64,000 nucleotides of DNA from Haemaphysalis longicornis. Lineage: Eukaryota > Arthropoda > Arachnida > Ixodida > Ixodidae. Position 1 is the stretch's first letter. Every line of letters begins with the position of its first letter. A program made the position numbers and the translations under genes. The stretch is taken from contig CM023451.1 of NCBI GenBank assembly GCA_013339765.2, positions 150,777,623 through 150,841,622 of the forward strand. The letters are read 5' to 3'. The notes beneath the pieces are model-generated. The model made no database searches and was not told where the DNA came from. It saw only the letters and a program-made list of their open reading frames with translations. Below, piece after piece: positions 11,293 through 21,498 of the stretch.

Positions 11293-14164
11293 CACGTGTC
11301 GTGCCGTGTGGATTTAAAAGTGACAGGTTCTAGCTGTGCGGAATAAGGTCATGAGCAGTAATGTGAGCTCGCGGTAAGGATTGTGGTGATGCTCGTGTAA
11401 TGTGGCTTCCAAGCTGCGCTAAACCTCGTGCGACAACAAACGAAGGAAATGACGAAAATGTCGCCAAGAGAATGCACGAAAGCAAAGAAAGGACTAGGGG
11501 TTGGGTGAGGTAAATATAGTAAGCGAATCAGAGTAGCGGCATAATAGGAGGGCAGGTCTGTAAAAATCTGTTGGGTTTTTGTAGCCCTTTGCTGCGTGAA
11601 CAAATATAAGGGCGTGCAGCAGTTCTCACTCCCATCGTATTCATTCGTTCATCTATGGGCGACCAGCTTAATTGAGCGCACTGTTTCGAGTAGCCTCGTT
11701 CCCAGGCGCACCGGACCTCAAGTATTTTCAAACTATGCTCGACTGGAATGAACTCATTAATTTTGTCCCCAGAAAGCTATTGACATAGAAAAACACACAA
11801 TACAGATACTTTATCAATATGGGCGAAGCTCCACATTTAAGACGCACTGGTATCGTTGGCAATATTGTCATAGGATTCATATATGTTGACGACGCGCCAC
11901 AACGACGAAGTGGATGGCGCGGAATCTTTTATGACCGCCATGTACATATTTTAATACATCGCTCATCATTCTCAACTGGTGGTTCCTCTCACTTATGTCC
12001 TGCCGGCCCGTAAAAATATTTATCACGTCTTAGTATGACCTAGGAATACGGACAAAAATTTAGCATTGTATATGCAAAGCAAAATAACATTCACCAAGCC
12101 GTGCCCAATGAATCACACGTTACATTCATTGCATCTATTTACCACAAAACATACAGTGAACATCTATGCAACGGGAGCCCCATGGTTGGCTTAAGCTTCG
12201 CACGATTAAACTGGATACTATCGTTTATTGTTTTTCAGTTGTTTCTCTGTTCGCTTATTTTTTACAATACGGGTGAAAGCCCTCACGACGAGTTATTATA
12301 TAGGGATTGCAAATGCAAGAGCACACAAATAATGGGGTATCTTAATGCGAAAAAGGGTTATAATTGGAAAATGCATATCAATATACACTGTAAGTTGAAG
12401 AATAGGGTAGTACATAAATGGAAGTTGATAATAACTATAAGAATATCGGGCAAATTTTGAAATAAACTTCGACTGTACGTTTTGAAAAGAAACGAAAATA
12501 AACAGAAGTAAAGAATGCGATGTCATTCAGTCGTGAGACTGGGGATAACCAGTGGAGCTGTAAAGTCATGGTCATGAGTAACGCCAGTCACAGCGGCTGT
12601 CTCGTCCACACTCGGAACTGCCGACACATTTTCAGACAATGTCAAATAACTGCACGTAAGCCGCTGGGTCATCGGTTCGGCCAGATAAGTAAGGCACCTC
12701 AAGCCAAATGCCTTCTATACGAAACTCGTAAACAACTTTTTCGGTACCGGCATTTCATGTTGAAATTACCGACTACGACCACAATGGTAGTGTCATCATA
12801 ACTAAGTCGTTGTCCGAGGACAGCTAAGCATCTCTAAAGTGTTCTGAATGATAAAGCTGTAATGTATAGTTGAAATGTGTGAGACGCTTTGATCTCATAC
12901 CGCCTTCTCAAAACTCTTCGTCCTCTTGACCATTGACCCGATTTTCTTCGCGATCGGTCTCCGCCTTGTTCTTTTGAATGACGTTGCTCCGTCTCTTGCG
13001 TTTCGCACCATTGTTCGTTCGCTTTCCTTACTGCCCAGTTAAAGCCTGTCGCCACGGAACACCTCGCGCTATAAAACAGCTCGTACCTAACAGACGTGTA
13101 GACTCTGGAGCTTGGTGTGAGGACGTCGGAGAAAATATGCATGAAGACGCAGCCTAACATATATCTCTGCTGTACAAACAAGAAAGCAAAGTATTAGATG
13201 ATGTGAGCAGCTTCAATTATTTCATCGAATTCGTGGCGCATTCTCCTGAGACGACGTGTGATAGTACGTAACTAAATTCAATAATGGTATGTAGGAAAAT
13301 GGTCTGTGGTGAGAAAATGTATGTAACTGTGATATGGGGAAAGTCGGCGGAGATTGGGGGAAATTAGGAGCTCGGTGCGACGTTTTATTGCTGTAGGGCT
13401 ATAGTGACGTGAATATCCTAACATAAAAATGGATCTGCGTGGTACTGCAGGGATTCAATATCCGGTATGATGTAGGCTTGTTCAGGATCCCGAGTAACGG
13501 ATTTAGATCCTACTTTATGACGTATTTCCGACCAAAGCACGTATCCGCTTTTTGGGTGCCCCCTTAAGGCAACGCTTGAGGAACCGGAGAAGCAATTTTT
13601 ATTTTGTGCGGTAGTACGCGTTCAGGAACATTTTATTCAATAGATGTTTGCCCATCTTTCGTGCTCTGGGATAGAATTAAGCCCGCCGGCTTCCGGTTTG
13701 GCTTACTGTTGCCAGCCCTTGAGATAGGAGGCGACCGCACGTTCTTGTGGGAATTAACCGATTTCTTTTTTTCTGAAATGAGAGCAAACGCAAGGATTCT
13801 ACTTTGCATACCTCTAACTTTCATACATTTTCTGTTTTTTTTTCGTTCTCTTCTAGAGCTTCTTGTACTCGGCACGCGACATTTTCCGAATTTCTACCGT
13901 GGTTTCTCCACGCTGGTGTGCGCTAGAAAAGCAATGCGCTGGCTCACCCAATTTTCTGTATCGTATATTCTGAACTTCACCCTGGAGGCCTGAGGAATTG
14001 GTTGAGCGCTCACGCGTTCTGAAGAGGTTTGGAAACTGAAGACAAACAACAGGAAGAAACATACAACACCTTGAGAACTGTCAATGTATATCTTTGTGCT
14101 TAAGAGGTCTGTGTAGCAACCAGTGAAGCCCATGTTCAATACTATCCTTAGTAAAAAACGGGGC
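11293..14164. other. no recognised gene
   Basis: Unassigned. The longest frames are 115 codons minus (12834-13181), 119 codons plus (12101-12460) and 129 codons plus (13604-13993). None has a recognised motif, and each overlaps frames of similar length in the opposite orientation. Confidence 0.4.
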
Positions 14165-14440
14165 TACAGGCTATACACGCCACCATCTACGACCCCTGTG
14201 TTGACATGGCGGTGTCCCTGCCACGCTTGTCCACATGGTATGGGAGTGTCTAAATTACGACCCGAACCCTATCCCAAACCCCTCCCGAGAGCAGTGGGAG
14301 AGAGAACTCGCCAGCCATGACCCAGCAAACTGGTGCAGCTGATTGCACCAGCGAAGACAGTAGGTTGCTCCAATGGCGCCCTGGACAGGCCGCCACACAC
14401 GCCAGTTTTCTAGTGTCAATAAAGTTATTGTATTTCCGTT
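14165..14440 (+). mobile_element. LINE 3' end, zinc-knuckle region and A-rich tail
   Basis: One frame reads CPATLVHMVWECLNYDP followed by REQWERELASHDP. This fits the C-terminal Cys/His region and following helix of I/R1-type LINE proteins, where a C-x-H-x-WEC pattern is followed by a QWE-containing segment. The frame is broken soon after, and the copy ends with an AATAAAGTTATT signal at 14419-14430. 5'-truncated and non-functional. Clade assignment is tentative. Confidence 0.5.
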
Positions 14441-14968
14441 TATTCCATAGCCTCGACGTTCTCTTTCTTTCTCTCTTGTTTAAGAGACTCTAGTTTTGAT
14501 CTTATTTGGCCGCCCGCTGTTCCCAGTTCGGGTGTGTTCGCGATTTTAATGTTTCATTGGTATTCCCGAGGCATGGCAGTCATGTTCTGCCAGTGTGAAC
14601 TTCAGCTCCACAGAGTTTCAGGTTGGCTAATTGGCTGTGGCAATGACCAGGGCTGCGCGAAGGGTTCACTGAGCGACTTGTGTGCACCAGGTACCGAACA
14701 TTCGAAGTTTTTTTAGTTGTGCAAGCCCATAACTGGCCTTGTACCCCATTACTCCATAACCTGCCTTCTACAAAATTTAAGATTCGTCACGTGGCAGGAA
14801 ACATGTGAGGGTGGACCACGATATTATATGCATCATAAAGTGAATAAGGCGAAGCAAACAAAACGTTGATCCAGAAACTAAATCAATGAAATGTGCACAC
14901 GCGTGCAATTGTAAGGTTTGAAACAGAGGCCGTTATTAAGGCCCTAGATGTCTTAAGGCCCTAGAAAT
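14441..14968. other. no gene seen
   Basis: Nothing recognised. The 5' limit of the following LINE may lie within the last part of this stretch. Confidence 0.4.
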
Positions 14969-15285
14969 GGGCACGGCACCGCATCCAGAATGCACGGCTT
15001 ACGTTCAATTTTATTGCAGGCTACAGTGAACTGGTTCTTCTGTGCTTCGCTTCCTGGCACGTGCGAGCGCATCCGAGATGACGAGCATCCCCACTGGTCC
15101 TGTGCTTCGGTGCTCCGATCGCCCAATTTGGTGACGGCGAGCCCACCAATCTGGCAACCTGGGACATCATCGACAACGCTCCGCACGGAAGCAGCGGGAT
15201 ACAAATGGTCTTCAGCGCCCGTTCACTTCGGGCACGGCACCGCATCCAGAATGCACGGCTTACGTCCAATATTATTGCAGGCTAG
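14969..15285 (+). repeat. direct repeat in the 5' region of the LINE
   Basis: A block of about 56 bp (14969-15024) recurs at 15230-15285 with two or three differences, a period of 261 bp. Both blocks start GGGCACGGCACCGCATCCAG and end TATTGCAGGCTA. Only the start of a second unit precedes the coding part, so this looks like one full unit plus a partial one, as in promoter-bearing 5' monomers of some LINEs. Both copies end with a splice-acceptor-like pyrimidine tract plus CAG. Confidence 0.7.
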
Positions 15286-15414
15286 TTACTTGAGAGGTGC
15301 TGCAGCAGTGGTTTGTAGTGATTACTGTATGATTTCGGTGTCGTGCCCATCAGAATGGTTTGATGCGCTGAAGCGAACTGCGTCATTTTATCGTGACATG
15401 TGCTCTTCCTTGTT

Positions 15415-15464
15415 TGGGATTCTACTTATGCTTTCGGGTGATGTGGAAGTCTAATCCCGGGCCG
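15415..15464 (+). other. 2A-like motif of the LINE polyprotein, frameshifted
   Basis: The reading frame through 15418-15452 gives a hydrophobic ILLMLSGDVEV and then stops. The next frame continues with NPGP. The pattern D-V-E-x-N-P-G-P is the 2A-like ribosome-skipping consensus, known at the N terminus of some CR1/L2-type non-LTR elements. One extra base at about 15450-15452 breaks the frame inside the motif, so this copy could not make it. Confidence 0.65.
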
Positions 15465-16173
15465 ATGAAGCAAAATCGAGGCTGAAGCTTTCTCTGCCGC
15501 TCTGGAGACATCCGCAAGCTGGAGGAGACAAATGAAACCCCTATGGCCCAACTAAAATGCATTAAAGACAGGCAGGCAGCTTACATGTTAATGAAATCTC
15601 GGCGCTGAAGGCCAAAATTTGTTTCTCTAGAATCTAACTTTGCTTCCCACAGTGAAGGTGACCCTAAGACAGCCGAAAAAGCAATTCTTGACCTTTCCGA
15701 TCAAGTGACGACTATCGCGTCCCGTCGCAATGACGCCGAGCATAGACAGCGAAGGTCAAACTTGCTGTTTTTTGGACTTACGGATGATCCTGAGGAAGAT
15801 TGGGCTGAAATCGGAAGAAAAAATAATCACTCTCTGCGCAAACAAATTAAACCTATCCAAAAACAACACGCATTTTGAACGCGTGCATAGATTAGGCAAA
15901 TTCACAGAAGAAAAAAACAGAGCCGAGCATAATAACAAAGTTTGCTTTCTTCAAAGACAAACAGGAGATACTTCTGTCAGCGCGAAAATTAAAAGGTACA
16001 GAAATATCTATCAGCGAATATTTCTCTTTTGCTACAAGACAAATAAGAAAAAAGTTATACGATATGCAAAGGCCCAAAACGCCAAATTTTATCTTGCCGT
16101 CGATAATTTGCGTATGGACAAGAAAACTTATGTCGTCGATAGTGTTACAAACGAAGTAGTACTGTCGACGAGA
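15465..16173 (+). pseudogene. LINE ORF1 remnant (nucleic-acid-binding protein)
   Basis: Encodes, across at least three frames, the first-ORF protein of the L2/CR1-like LINE. A Glu/Lys/Gln-rich stretch (about 15465-15700) suggests a coiled coil. Then comes RRSNLLFFGLTDDPEEDW (15740-15795), SEEKIITLCANKLNLS, an RVHRLGKFTEEKNR segment (15881-15922) and TRQIRKKLY (16038-16065). The NLLFFG and HRLG motifs are the usual conserved landmarks of this ORF1 type. Such proteins bind the element RNA in the ribonucleoprotein. Frameshifts near 15800, 15850 and 15925 destroy it. Confidence 0.75.
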
Positions 16174-16254
16174 TAGCTCTTGCACGCCCCGTCTCTTAAG
16201 AAGCGTGATATCACCAGCCGCAGCAACACGTGTGCTCAAAAGCGTCCCATGATT

Positions 16255-16885
16255 AACCCCATTTCTAACAAAACTTCTTATTCGTTACATTTACAAACAT
16301 ACGTAGCCTACTGCCAAAAAGAGAAGAATTGAGGTTCCTTGCTAGACGACAATGAATCTGACGTCCTCGCGCTTACCGAGACGTGGCTGCACCCTGATAT
16401 TAACGATAACGAACTTTTGCCAAATTCTAACGTCTTTAATATTTACCGTAACGACCGCGCTGACAGAAGAGGAGGTGGCGTTCTTTTGGGTATTAGGAAA
16501 AACACTTTGTTCTTACGTTATCGACACAAAATCACCCCTTGAGATAATTTGGGTAGCATGCAAAACTAGCCCTACTAACGTTGTACTTATAGGAAACTGC
16601 TACCGCCCTCCTGATTCCAATAGTTGTTTCACATCTGAATGGCGGAAAAGTGTGACTGATGCATGAGTTATGCGACACTGAACATGTCTTTCTTTTTGGA
16701 GACTTTAACCTTCCACAGATAGATTGGAAGCTTTTATTCTCTCCTTGAATACATCAGAGCCGATTTTATAAGCTTAACTCTTGATTTAATTTTGTACAGG
16801 TTGTCAATAAACCCACCGTGGTAACAATATCTTAGATTTAGTACTGACCTCAGCTCCTGATACTGTCGTGGAAGTTCTTTGTCAT
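16255..16885 (+). pseudogene. LINE apurinic-type endonuclease remnant
   Basis: Recognisable exonuclease/endonuclease/phosphatase domain. It has PKREELRFLLDDNESDVLA, LTETWLHPDINDNELLP (the ET of the catalytic core), YRNDRADRRGGGVLLGI (conserved R-x-G-G-G-V), then NCYRPPDSNS in another frame, FFGDFNLPQIDW (GDFN catalytic motif, about 16696-16731) and LSDHRLLEV (SDH, 16888-16914). The domain nicks target DNA to prime reverse transcription. At least three frameshifts and a stop after 16541 break it. Confidence 0.85.
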
Positions 16886-17094
16886 GAAGGCCTAAGCGAC
16901 CACAGACTACTTGAAGTAATCCTTAATCTTTTATTATCTTTTTCTGGCAAAACTACAAAAAAAATCCGTGACTATAACAAAGCCAACTATACTGAAATCA
17001 ACAATAAACTCGAAATTTTCTTTAGCCAGGTACTCTTTCCCTCCTTTAATAACCGTTCGGTAGTAAGGACAACTGGGTACTCTTTCGTAACAAA

Positions 17095-18345
17095 ATGGCA
17101 GTCCTGATAAACCAATACATTCCACTAGTTTCAATATCAAATGATAAATATAATGCCTGGTTCTGTAAACCACTTCGCAAGTTGAGAAATAAAAAGAAAC
17201 GTTTGTACCGAACAGTTAAACGCCTACGCACAGCCAGTGCTTGGGAGAAGTATAAACACTGTTTAGATGCATACTGCATAGCTATAAGTTCAGGTAAGCT
17301 TAAATATTTCTCAAATAATCTGGGTTCCCTTTTAAAAACTAATCCAAAAAAGTTCTGGCGTGAAATATCTCGAAATCGTGATGCTAACCACATTACTTTA
17401 CATGATGAAAATCACCAACCCTTCTCTAATAGCCAGTGTTGTTCTGAATTTGTTACGTTTTTTTCCCTCTGTTTACTGTGTAGGACCAATCCACAATACT
17501 CTAACGTACCACATTATGATTACAACTACATGCAACCTATTGAAATTACGGCCGCAGGTATAGAATGCCTGATAAAGAAGCTGAAGGTGTCCAGCTCAGC
17601 TGGCGCTGATAATATTAATTCCAAAGTACTTAAAAACACAATAAAAATTACAAGTAAACTTCTCTGCTATATTTTTTAACAATTTTTAGAGACCGGTAAC
17701 ATACCCGATGATTGGAAAATTGCAAAGTTACCCATTATTTAAATCAGGAGACAAGCATGTACCCCAAAACTACCGTCCAATCTCACCTACATCGATTTGC
17801 TGCAAACTTTAGAGCACATCATCGCTTCTCACATTTATAACCACCTTGAGTCTAACCAGTTCTTTTTCGGCAACCAAGATGGGTTCAGAAAAGGTAGGTC
17901 ATGTGAGACGCAACTGCTAGAATTCACGACTGAGCTTCACTCAAACATGAATAATAATCTTCAAACAGACTGCATTTTTCTCGACTTTTCGAAGGCGTTT
18001 GACCGGGTGCCCCATTGTCGACTAATCTCAAAACTATCTGCTCTTCAATTAGACTCATTAACCTTATCGCTGGCTTAGAAATTTTCTTTCCCAACAGCAA
18101 CAATTCACGGTCATCGATAATGATTCGTTGCCAATGTGTGATGTAACTTCCAGAGTGCCGCAAGGCAGCGTGCTCGCGCCGCTGCTATTTCTCATCTATA
18201 TTAATGACTTGACAAATGGTGTTACATCATTCATACGAATATTTGCCGACGACTGCATAATCTACCATCCTAAGAAAAATTTTAACGATCATTACGCACT
18301 ACAGAAAAGTCTAGACGTAATTATCCAATGGTGTAAATCTTGACA
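17095..18345 (+). pseudogene. LINE reverse transcriptase remnant
   Basis: Linker region with KRLYRTVKRLRTASAWEKY and NPKKFWREIS (17180-17370), followed by reverse transcriptase blocks: GADNINSKVLK (17605-17637), NIPDDWKIAKL in a shifted frame, NYRPIS, LESNQFFFGNQDGFRKGRSC, IFLDFSKAFDRVPH (block A, 17971-18018), VPQGSVLAPLLFLIYINDL (18157-18213) and FADDCIIY (catalytic block C, 18241-18264). The FADD aspartates are intact. Frameshifts near 17680, 17735 and 18080 and stops make it inactive. It would synthesise element cDNA at the nicked target. Confidence 0.9.
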
Positions 18346-18346
18346 A

Positions 18347-19061
18347 ATGGTTCTGAACGCAACAAAATGTAAAACCCTCTCTTTCAGTCGTAAGCGTGAC
18401 ACCTCCATTTTCTCGTACCGTATAAATAACGAAGTGCTCTCTCATGTTTCCACGTACAAATATTTGGTCGTACACTTCACACAAAATCTTTCATGGTCCT
18501 CTCACATTACTAATATCTGTGCGAATGCCACGAGATCCCTGGGCTACCTACGTCGTAACCTACATTCTTCCCCCGCTAACGTGCGCAAATTGGCTTACGA
18601 AACTTTTGTCCGACCTCAACTCGAATTTACCTCACCAATCTGGTCCCCCCACCAAAACTACTTAACTGACATGATCGAGGCAGTCCAAAATAGGGCAGTC
18701 CGATATATTTCTCGTAACTATAATTTCTGCTTCAGTGTAACTCAACTTAAAAGGGATTATTCCCTTCAATCATTAGCCGCTCGCGGCAATATTTCTCTTT
18801 TATTCTCCTTTCATAAATACGTAAATAGTACTAAAATGACCAGACTTCCTATTGAACTACCCTCCTACTTATCAACTAGAATACACAACCAGCTTAGCTT
18901 TTACCGCATGTACGGTAAAACCAACTCTTTTAACGCATCTGCATTGCCTCGAGCCATCACGGTTGTGGAATGATCTTCCCAATAACTTGGTATCAGACCC
19001 CAACCCAGTTTCCTTCCGCAACAATTTGTCTTGCACTTCAGTTGATAACTTAAGATCTTAG
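18347..19061 (+). pseudogene. LINE reverse transcriptase C-terminal domain remnant
   Basis: Directly follows the FADD segment after a single stop. Contains NATKCKTLSFSRKRD, HVSTYKYLVVHFTQNLSWSSH, LAYETFVRPQLEFTSPIWSP (the usual R-P-x-L-E-x-x-x-P-x-W block) and IEAVQNRAVRYI. A frameshift near 18945 moves to RLWNDLPNNLVSDPNPVSFR, a hallmark end of L2/CR1-type proteins. The main frame of 208 codons is the least damaged part of the element. Confidence 0.85.
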
Positions 19062-19424
19062 TACTTTGTTCTTGATTGTATACGGCATTTTTTGTGCTCT
19101 GCAAAAGTTATTTTGCTAATCATTCTGCCCACTGATATTTCTTGGTTCATTTTTGTATGTAAAACCCTATTTGAACAATCTGTTCAGATTTCCTGTAAGC
19201 GCTGTTATGACATTTCCTGTTTGTTATGCTACATTGTTTTGTCAAGGCCAGTTACAGATATTGTATAGTTTTCCTGGTGCTATGTATCCGTGAGTTGACG
19301 TTTATGTGGTTCGGTGATTATATGTCATGTTCACTTAACGGATATTCAGTTCTAGTTTCCATGTTATGTTTGCGCTTGCTTCCTGGCTTCTTTAGCGATT
19401 TACTTGTGGTATTTGTTAAACTGT

Positions 19425-19505
19425 ACTCATGCCTTTGTTAGCCCCCCTTACTCAATGCCCTCGCCAAGGGCCTGTAAGGTATCTGTAAATAAATAAAATT
19501 ATAAA
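19425..19505 (+). other. LINE 3' end with A-rich repeat tail
   Basis: CTCAATGCCCTCGCCAAGGG, CCTGTAAGGTATCTGTAAAT and then AAATAAAATTATAAAA. The short tandem A/T tail instead of a long poly(A) is typical of L2/CR1-type elements and fixes the element's 3' limit at about 19505. Confidence 0.7.
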
Positions 19506-19817
19506 AGTCACTGTCGCCGTCGTAGTCGACACAAGTGGAACCTAATTAGCCACCACTGTTAAGAGGAAAGAAAAAAAAACTCCCACCTCCCCTCGCGGGA
19601 ACCCCTGTGTAGATGCGACGCATAGGCGAGCGGCAAGGGACCGTGGGACGGCAAACGTTGAGGGAATGGCGCCGCCCAGCGAGAAGCGGAAGCCCCCGAG
19701 CAAAATGTGCGCCGGGAGCGGCACACGTATATGCGCGCGCGCCCAGAGAGGAGACGGGAGAGAGAGAGTTCTGCACATGCGCCGGCCCCAGCGCGTCTGC
19801 CGTGGCTATGACGCAAC

Positions 19818-19920
19818 ACAATCCAACACAATCGACTTTAATCCAATCCAATCCAAATCCAATCCAAGCCAAGCCAAGCCAAGCCAAGCCAAGCCAATCC
19901 AATCGAATTCAATCCAATGC
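19818..19920. repeat. (AATCC/AAGCC)n pentanucleotide repeat
   Basis: Pentamer array AATCC changing to AAGCC and back, part of the left arm of the composite inverted structure. The isoleucine/glutamine/serine-rich frames across it are repeat artefacts. Confidence 0.9.
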
Positions 19921-20017
19921 CCCTCGCGAGAGAGTGTTCGCTATCGGAGAGGAGAGGGGGTGAGCGGCGGAGAGCGCAGCTGGCGCGGCGAGGAGAATGG
20001 GGGAGGGGTGGACAACG

Positions 20018-20042
20018 CCGACGACGACGACGACGACGACGC
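20018..20042. repeat. (CGA)n trinucleotide repeat
   Basis: Short CGA/GAC run encoding poly-Asp or poly-Arg depending on frame. Simple repeat. Confidence 0.85.
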
Positions 20043-20085
20043 CGGAGGGACAAGGCGAGTGAATCAGATGCTCTGCATCTAAAAA

Positions 20086-20260
20086 CTGGATGACGATTGC
20101 GATGCTCTCTAAAGCGAAATTTCACCTCAGCACGACCTGCAGAGTCTTCTCGGTGACGGTGCATAGTTGCTGCTTGTGCGGCGCCCACCTCTGGATTCCG
20201 GTGTCGGCGGCGCTAAACGTCTGCATGGCAGCTCGTTTAGCTGCAGCAAAAGACGAAGCA
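20086..20260. repeat. interspersed repeat shared with 36437-36520
   Basis: The block ACTGGATGACGATTGCGATG and the later GCTCGTTTAGCTGCAGC have counterparts in the same order at 36437-36520, about 75% alike over the matching parts, with a deletion between them in the second copy. On the minus strand both copies encode a similar short string (KFRFREHRNRHPVF here, KYHIREYRNRQPFF there). That could be remnant coding sequence of an unknown element or simply follow from DNA similarity. Confidence 0.5.
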
Positions 20261-20617
20261 AATGCATTTCCTTCGATCCAGGAAGTGATCGGGTCAATGG
20301 TTAACGCATGACGGCGCGTGCTACTCTTGTGTTATCTCGTAACGGTCCTCCGCCGAGGAGGACGTCTCACAGAAGACAAGCGCAGTAATAAACAGAAGAC
20401 GTGGCGAGGACAGGTCAAGCACTGTCCTCTCCTCCCTTAGTCATCTGTTTATCAATGCGCTTGTTTTCTGCGTGGTAATGAATCAACATGCCCAAACCTT
20501 TTCCCTTCTGAGTAGCACGTCCCGCCTGGCACCCTCGGCATACGGGATTCCTCTTCACTCTTTCGCTGTACTGTCTTCTTCAGCATTCGTCCTCGCTCTA
20601 TCTTTGGTGTCCTTTTT

Positions 20618-20699
20618 GGCATTGGATTGGATTCGATGGAATTTGCTTGGCTTGGCTTGCATTGGATTCGGATTGGATTGGATTAAAGTGGATTATGTT
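20618..20699. repeat. (GGATT/GGCTT)n pentanucleotide repeat
   Basis: Reverse-orientation counterpart of 19818-19920 in the right arm of the composite structure. It includes the distinctive TTAAAGTGGATT edge that mirrors the left arm. Confidence 0.85.
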
Positions 20700-20877
20700 A
20701 TTCTAGTTCACTATAGCACTGGCGCCGGCGCGTCCCCTCACCGTTATGCGCGCTAGAAAACACGGTGCCTGCGACGCTCCGCTCCATCGTTCCAGCGCCG
20801 TTCCTCCGCTGTCCAACGCTGCAACGTGAACCCCCTATGCGTCGCATTTACACAGGGGTTCCCGCGAGGGGAGGTGG

Positions 20878-21273
20878 TCTGATTTTGTTCACCGGTTGCA
20901 TCGGCGGACGATGGTTATCTATTAGCGGTATTTGTTATCGTTCGTGTTCCACGACACATTACACTTATGTGTAAAAAAAGCATGCATTCAAGGCCTAATT
21001 ACACATAAGCTATGTTAAAAATTTCTTTGTTCCGAAAAATCACGTCTGGAGATTCCTCAATTCAGCCCAATCCTGAAGGCATAATGGGGAAAGCATAATG
21101 GGACGGACATAATGGCGAATATCATTTCAGTAGCACGTGTAAAATTCACTTACAATCGCTCTATTTAAAAGGGCACTCCGTTATCCAAAATGATTTGAAT
21201 TTCCTTAACGTTGCAGATAGTCTGGAGCATTTACGCTGCCCCAGGAATATTACATGTGATGCAAACTTAGAGT
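20878..21273. other. no gene seen
   Basis: AT-rich sequence with only short open frames. Nothing supported. Confidence 0.5.
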
Positions 21274-21498
21274 GGTTTAACGCGCCAAAGATACACCCGG
21301 ACCTATGAGGCGTGCAGTAGTGGAAAGGCTCCGGATTATTTTTGACCACCTGAAAAATTTTCCCTTGCGTTTAAATCGCCACAACGGGTACGTTTTGCTT
21401 ATCGCCTCCACATAGAAAGCACCAACCTGAGCTGGGATCACACCCGCTTCCTTGGGCTTGGAGCACAACCCCTTAGCTAGTGAGCCACTGCAACGGGC
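21274..21498 (-). mobile_element. tick tRNA-derived SINE, near complete
   Basis: On the minus strand: a tRNA-like head (GCAGTGGCTCACTAGC as A box; GCGGGTGTGATCCCAGC as B box), then TATGTGGAGGCGATAAGC, ACCCGTTGTGGCGATTTAAA, TTTCAGGTGGTC, AATAATCCGGAGCC, CCACTACTGCACGCCTCATA, and a TTTGGCGCGTTAAACC end. This is the layout of a very common tick SINE (recognised from memory). Length of about 225 bp suggests all parts are present. RNA polymerase III boxes are degenerate, so it is probably silent. A 5'-truncated relative lies at 10845-10960. Confidence 0.8.

Larger units (their letters stand above)
14969..19505 (+). mobile_element. near full-length L2/CR1-like LINE, decayed
   Basis: About 4.5 kb non-LTR retrotransposon with all expected parts in order: repeated 5' region, a 2A-like motif, ORF1 with the NLLFFGLTDDPEEDW signature, an apurinic-type endonuclease, a reverse transcriptase and a C-terminal domain ending in a WNDLPNNLV motif. 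The 3' end reads GGGCCTGTAAGGTATCTGTAAATAAATAAAA. This protein order and the tail match L2/CR1-like elements that are abundant in ticks (from memory). Every domain is interrupted by frameshifts, so the copy is dead. The 5' limit is uncertain; I start it at the first copy of the 5' direct repeat. Confidence 0.8.
19583..20877. mobile_element. composite inverted-repeat (foldback-like) structure
   Basis: Outer ends 19583-19623 and 20837-20877 are inverted copies, 40 of 41 positions matching (CCACCTCCCC...GCGACGCAT). Further in, the left arm carries a CpG-rich block, then AATCC/AAGCC pentamers (19818-19920). The right arm carries the same order inverted, with TTGGC/GGATT pentamers at 20618-20699. 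The CpG-rich spacers also align weakly when one is reversed. About 700 bp of interior (19921-20617) separates the arms and has no transposase. It may be a foldback-type element, or two copies of one interspersed repeat inserted head to head. Confidence 0.55.

Noticed and set aside
19542..20188. Overlapping 116-138 codon frames around 19.6-20.1 kb as genes
   Set aside because: They run through pentamer and CGA repeats and CpG-rich blocks on both strands. Repeat translation explains them.
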